DNA of 64,000 bases from Streptomyces sp. DH24 (GTDB lineage: Bacteria; Actinomycetota; Actinomycetes; Streptomycetales; Streptomycetaceae), in assembly GCF_029813775.1 (NCBI RefSeq), contig NZ_JARVKW010000001.1, forward strand, positions 188,501 through 252,500, given 5' to 3'. Both the position numbers and the translations under genes were made by a program. This document shows, piece after piece, positions 61,398 to 64,000 of the stretch. How positions within the stretch are numbered: position 1 is the first letter of the stretch; the number at the start of each line of letters is the position of its first letter. The notes below the pieces were generated by a model. The model did no database searches. It saw nothing but the letters and a program-made list of their open reading frames with translations, and had not been told where the DNA came from.

Positions 61398-62297
61398 TCA
61401 ATTTTCCGGAGCGACCGCGAGGTCCGCCGCCCGTGCCGCCGCTCTCAGGACGTCCCGCAGCATCTCGGGGGTGAGCCGCCCGGTGAAGGTGTTGCGCTGA
61501 CTCACGTGGAAGCAGCCGAACAGGTCCAGCCGCCGACCGTCGAGGCCTCCGCCGCCCAGCCCCCTGGAGTCGTCAGGACCATGGTGGCCGTCGGTCTCGT
61601 TGTGACCGTCAGGCCCGTCGCGGCCGTCAGGCCCGTCGCGGCGGTTGGCCTCATCGCTGCCGTCGGCGTCGTCGCGGCCGACGGGCTCGCCGCGGCCGTC
61701 ATGACCGGCGGAGGTGCCGGAGGCGGCGAGGGTCACCCGGGCACCGTGGGCGAACACCGGCCGCGGCCTGGGCACCGTCCAGCCCGCCTCCGCGAACGCC
61801 GGCAGGGCCGCCTGCCAGCCGAACGCGCCCAGTACGACGACGGCCCGCAGCGTCGGCCGCAACAGCCGCAGCTCCTGGACCAGCCAGGACCTGCACGTGT
61901 CGCGCTCGCCGGGGGTGGGCTTGTTGGCGGGCGGCGCGCAGTGCACGGGCGACGTGACCCGTACCCCGTGCAGCTCCAGCCCGTCCCCGACGGCGACGGA
62001 CGTGGGCTGCGTCGCGAGACCCACGTCGTACAGCGCCCGGTACAGCACGTCTCCGGAACGGTCCCCGGTGAACATCCGCCCGGTTCTGTTGCCGCCGTGC
62101 GCCGCCGGGGCGAGGCCGACGATCAGCAGCCGCGCGTCCGGCGGCCCGAAGCCCGGCACGGGCCGGCCCCAGTACGTCTCGTCGGCGAAGGCGGCACGCT
62201 TGACCCGCGCCACCTCCTCCCGCCAGGCGACCAGCCTCGGACAGGCCCGGCAGTCCGAGATCCGCCGGTCGAGAGTGGCGAGGCCGCTGGTGTCCAT
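61398..62297 (-). CDS. Uracil-DNA glycosylase, family 5 (UdgB), with repeat insertion
   Basis: This is a 299-residue Fe-S uracil/hypoxanthine-DNA glycosylase. The cluster cysteines are C16 and C19 (CRACP), C120 (SPVHCAPP) and C135 (RDTCRSW). The active-site loop is VGLAPAAHGGNRTGRMFTGDRSGD, and the C-terminal motif is FGCFHVSQRNTFTGRLTPEML. Between the last two, at about residues 195-255, is an Asp/Gly/Arg-rich insertion with duplicated RDGPDG units that other members lack as far as I know. The extra length comes from this insert. It repairs deaminated cytosine and adenine in GC-rich DNA. Confidence 0.9.
   Translation of the reverse strand: MDTSGLATLDRRISDCRACPRLVAWREEVARVKRAAFADETYWGRPVPGFGPPDARLLIVGLAPAAHGGNRTGRMFTGDRSGDVLYRALYDVGLATQPTSVAVGDGLELHGVRVTSPVHCAPPANKPTPGERDTCRSWLVQELRLLRPTLRAVVVLGAFGWQAALPAFAEAGWTVPRPRPVFAHGARVTLAASGTSAGHDGRGEPVGRDDADGSDEANRRDGPDGRDGPDGHNETDGHHGPDDSRGLGGGGLDGRRLDLFGCFHVSQRNTFTGRLTPEMLRDVLRAAARAADLAVAPEN
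61606..61641. repeat. 18-bp perfect tandem duplication in the UdgB insert
   Basis: CCGTCAGGCCCGTCGCGG occurs twice without a mismatch (61606-61623 and 61624-61641), encoding RDGPDG twice on the minus strand. Related degenerate units extend on both sides (about 61570-61700). Confidence 0.95.
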
Positions 62298-62362
62298 GCC
62301 CCAACGGTAGGCCGACGTAATTTCCGGCGCCCTGTCCCGGCCCCGGTATTAAGGTCGGGGGC

Positions 62363-63073
62363 ATGGTTGCCAAGGATGCGGACCACCACGACAGGGTGGA
62401 CGGGCACGGGGCGAACGAGGTCCCACGGCGCGGCGGCTCCCGCGATGCCGACCGGGCACGTACGGCCGAGGTCCCGAACAGCGCCGCCGCCGGTGCCGAT
62501 GCCAACGCCGATGTCGACGCCGATGCCGGTACCGGCGCCAACGCCGATGCCCATGCCAGCGCCGAAGGCGCCGCCGTTCCCCAGAGCGGTGCCCCTGCCG
62601 CCCAGGACACCCTCGATCCGAAGGTCGCCGCCGCCCTCGCCGCTGCCGAGGCCGCCGGCCCCAAGAGCGGTGAGACCGTCCGGGTCGACAGCTGGATCTG
62701 GGCCGTCCGCCTGATCAAGACCCGCTCCGCCGGAGCCACCGCCTGCCGGGGCGGCCACGTCCGCGTCAACGGTGAGCGCGTGAAGCCCGCCTATTCCGTG
62801 CGCGTCGGTGACGAGGTGCGGCTGCGGCACGAGGGCCGGGAGCGGGTCGTGATCGTGAAGCGGCTGATCCGCAAGCGGGTCGGCGCCCCGGTCGCCGTCC
62901 AGTGCTATGTCGACAACTCCCCGCCGCCCCCGCCCCGCGAGGCCGTCGCCCCCGCCGGCATCCGCGGCCGCGGCGCCGGTCGCCCGACCAAGCGGGACCG
63001 CCGTGAGCTGGAGCGCCTGCGCGCCCTGAAAGGCTTGAGCAACCCGGGCGGCCGGCCCCGCGGCGGCCGGTGA
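62363..63073 (+). CDS. S4-domain RNA-binding protein (Hsp15-like)
   Basis: This is a 236-residue protein. The S4 RNA-binding domain (about residues 105-165) is VRVDSWIWAVRLIKTRSAGATACRGGHVRVNGERVKPAYSVRVGDEVRLRH. A basic tail with GRPTKRDRRELERLRAL follows, as in HslR/Hsp15, which binds stalled 50S subunits. The first 100 residues are low complexity (ADANADVDADAGTGANADAH) made from a repeated GCCGATGCCAAC-like hexamer. TAAGGT lies 7 nt before the ATG, so the mRNA is probably leaderless. It is divergent from the UdgB gene. Confidence 0.85.
   Translation: MVAKDADHHDRVDGHGANEVPRRGGSRDADRARTAEVPNSAAAGADANADVDADAGTGANADAHASAEGAAVPQSGAPAAQDTLDPKVAAALAAAEAAGPKSGETVRVDSWIWAVRLIKTRSAGATACRGGHVRVNGERVKPAYSVRVGDEVRLRHEGRERVVIVKRLIRKRVGAPVAVQCYVDNSPPPPPREAVAPAGIRGRGAGRPTKRDRRELERLRALKGLSNPGGRPRGGR
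62485..62570. repeat. Hexamer-derived low-complexity tract in the S4 gene
   Basis: Imperfect GCCGAT/GCCAAC/GCCGGT hexamers encode alternating Ala-Asp/Asn/Gly. The reading frame stays open, and the tract lies before the conserved S4 domain. Confidence 0.8.
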
Positions 63074-63174
63074 GGCAGCCACTGACTGGAGGTGCGGAGC
63101 CGTAGGCCCTGGGCGCGGGGCGGGCTCCGCGCTCCGGGCGCCGCACCACCGACGACAACGGCGTGAACGCCACC

Positions 63175-63198
63175 GTCACCGTCACCGTCACCGTCACC
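63175..63198. repeat. 6-bp microsatellite GTCACC at the DoxX stop codon
   Basis: Four perfect GTCACC units. On the minus strand they read CGGTGA, and the first unit provides the last Arg codon and the stop of the DoxX gene, as in the repeat at 55281-55310. Confidence 0.95.
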
Positions 63199-63619
63199 GT
63201 CTGAGTATGCGCAACAGATCCGTGTTGTGCCCGCGCCGGGCCCACGCGATGAGGGCGAGCGGCAGGATCAGGATGACCGGCGTCGCGGCGTACTCGCCGT
63301 CGAAGACGGTGACCTGGACGACGAACGCGCCCACCATCAGCGCGCTCAGCGCCATCGCCGCGACCGACTGCAGCACGGGTATCAACAACGCGACGGCTCC
63401 GGCGAGTTCGAGTGCGCCGATGGTGTACATGCCCGCACTGCCCCAGCCGAGCTCGTCGAACGACTCGACGGCCGACGAGTGCGCGATCAGCTTCGGCAAG
63501 GCACTCGCGATACCGAAGAAGAGCGCGAGGACGACCTGCAGAACGCGCAGGGCGACACGGGCACGCCGGCCCCGGGCACTCGTGGACCCGGCGACGACAG
63601 AAGCGGTGTTTCCGGACAT
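63194..63619 (-). CDS. DoxX-family membrane protein
   Basis: This is a 141-residue membrane protein with four hydrophobic segments. LRVLQVVLALFFGIASALPKLIAHSSAVESFDELGWG matches the first DoxX helix pair, and MYTIGALELAGAVALLIPVLQSVAAMALSALMVGAFVVQVTVF the second. DoxX proteins have been linked to membrane redox complexes and oxidative stress. AGGAGG lies 4 nt before the ATG. The stop codon lies in the hexanucleotide repeat. Confidence 0.9.
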   Translation of the reverse strand: MSGNTASVVAGSTSARGRRARVALRVLQVVLALFFGIASALPKLIAHSSAVESFDELGWGSAGMYTIGALELAGAVALLIPVLQSVAAMALSALMVGAFVVQVTVFDGEYAATPVILILPLALIAWARRGHNTDLLRILRR

Positions 63620-63699
63620 ACGTCCTCCTGTGTGAAGCGGTCGTGGCTGTCACGGAGGAAGACCGCCGCAGCCCTCACAACTCATCGCTCACCGCCGGC

Positions 63700-63830
63700 C
63701 TTTCCCCCAGGGCTCCTCCCCTGCCCCGGCCTTTCGCCACCCGGCCTTCCCCCGCCCCGGCCTCCCCCCGCCTCCGCCTTTCCCCGCCTCGGCCTTTCCC
63801 TGCCGCGACCTTCCCTCGCCTCGGCCTTCC
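63700..63830. repeat. C/T-rich degenerate repeat tract
   Basis: This strongly pyrimidine-rich stretch contains repeated GCCTTTCCC, GGCCTTCC and GGCCTCC units about 12-16 bp apart. It lies between the DoxX start and the methyltransferase stop, both on the minus strand. No gene fits here; in the minus-strand mRNA it would be G/A-rich. Confidence 0.7.
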
Positions 63831-63832
63831 GT

Positions 63833-64000
63833 CTACGCCCCCACCGGCACCGCCCTCACCCACGTCCCGTCCTCCGTCAGATACCGGTCCACCCGCAGGC
63901 CCGCCTCGCCGAGCGCCTCCTCGAACCGCTCCTTCGTCAGCGGCCGGGAGAGGAAGGTCTGGGTCCAGACCGCGTCCGGGAACTCGTACTCCACGTGGAC
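63833..64000 (-). CDS. C-terminal end of a methyltransferase (runs off the window)
   Basis: This is the last 55 codons of a gene that begins beyond the window. They read VHVEYEFPDAVWTQTFLSRP, then LTKERFEEALGEAGLRVDRY and LTEDGTWVRAVPVGA. The order of a strand, an F-x-RxLT helix region and a final DRYLTEDGTWVRA strand is typical of the C-terminus of class I SAM-dependent methyltransferases in Streptomyces. The substrate cannot be judged. Confidence 0.65.
   Translation of the reverse strand, partial: VHVEYEFPDAVWTQTFLSRPLTKERFEEALGEAGLRVDRYLTEDGTWVRAVPVGA

Noticed and set aside
63074..63093. CCACTGAC after the S4 gene as a seventh damage promoter
   Set aside because: The minus strand reads CAGTCAGTGG and no TANNNT lies eight bases after the core. 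No gene start follows in that direction.

Overview
The window is chromosomal DNA of a Streptomyces species. The evidence is very high G+C with G/C-ending codons, whiA, mycothiol-type enzymes, DUF397/XRE/ATPase regulator sets, and a gene order that, from memory and unchecked, matches the conserved core around SCO1942-SCO1980 of S. coelicolor. I see no rRNA, tRNA, CRISPR, phage or biosynthetic gene cluster. About 60 protein genes are called, two of them cut by the window edges, plus one gene broken by a point mutation and two gene relics.

Layout. 1-4.6 kb: edge-truncated MFS transporter, an RbpA-family RNA polymerase binder, then secG and the glycolytic genes tpiA, pgk and gap, all on the minus strand. 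4.8-7.7 kb: a large secreted zinc carboxypeptidase. 7.9-13 kb: the translationally coupled operon uvrC-rapZ-yvcK-whiA, ended by a strong hairpin. 13.3-17.1 kb: a DNA-binding regulator, a Tat-type Rieske lipoprotein, and a LacI regulator/sugar kinase pair around a perfect 30-bp operator. 17.2-31.3 kb: uvrA, a mycothiol-dependent isomerase-like enzyme, a metallo-beta-lactamase fold hydrolase, aroQ, an LD-carboxypeptidase, a ChaA-like antiporter, a TerC transporter behind a candidate manganese riboswitch, two TerD-family genes, and uvrB. 31.4-37.2 kb: MHYT sensor, secreted phosphodiesterase, ogt, VOC protein, the pseudouridine catabolic pair psuG-psuK, and a methyltransferase. 37.3-42 kb: a Tn3 transposase relic, a membrane-anchored ECF-like sigma factor with tandem repeats, and three exported or membrane proteins, the first with a caspase/CHAT-like fold signature. 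42.3-50.3 kb: CorA, CBS protein, a kinase-like protein without a P-loop, DUF1772, a gltD-type gene interrupted by one amber codon, a MocR relic, and an XRE/DUF397/ATPase regulator set. 50.5-64 kb: DUF899, amidohydrolase, FUSC membrane protein, nucleotidyltransferase, RidA/GNAT pair, a hydantoin/allantoin-type permease-racemase module with its GntR regulator, proline iminopeptidase, family-5 uracil-DNA glycosylase, S4 protein, DoxX protein, and the end of a methyltransferase.

How the parts fit. The clearest unifying signal is a promoter of the form tTGTCAGTG-N8-TANNNT, the RecA-independent DNA-damage class controlled by PafBC in mycobacteria. It lies upstream of uvrA, uvrB, uvrC, ogt, terD and the MFS gene, so nucleotide excision repair, alkylation repair, a TerD stress operon and, through uvrC, the sporulation regulator whiA appear to form one damage regulon within 35 kb. 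In the uvrB, uvrC and ogt cases the -10 box lies 6-8 nt from the start codon, which implies leaderless mRNAs. The second regulatory highlight is the terC leader, where a yybP-ykoY-like element is linked to a 10-bp stem that would hide the ribosome binding site. The right half of the window is rich in short tandem repeats, inside genes (sigma factor, FUSC, uracil-DNA glycosylase, S4 protein) and at gene ends.
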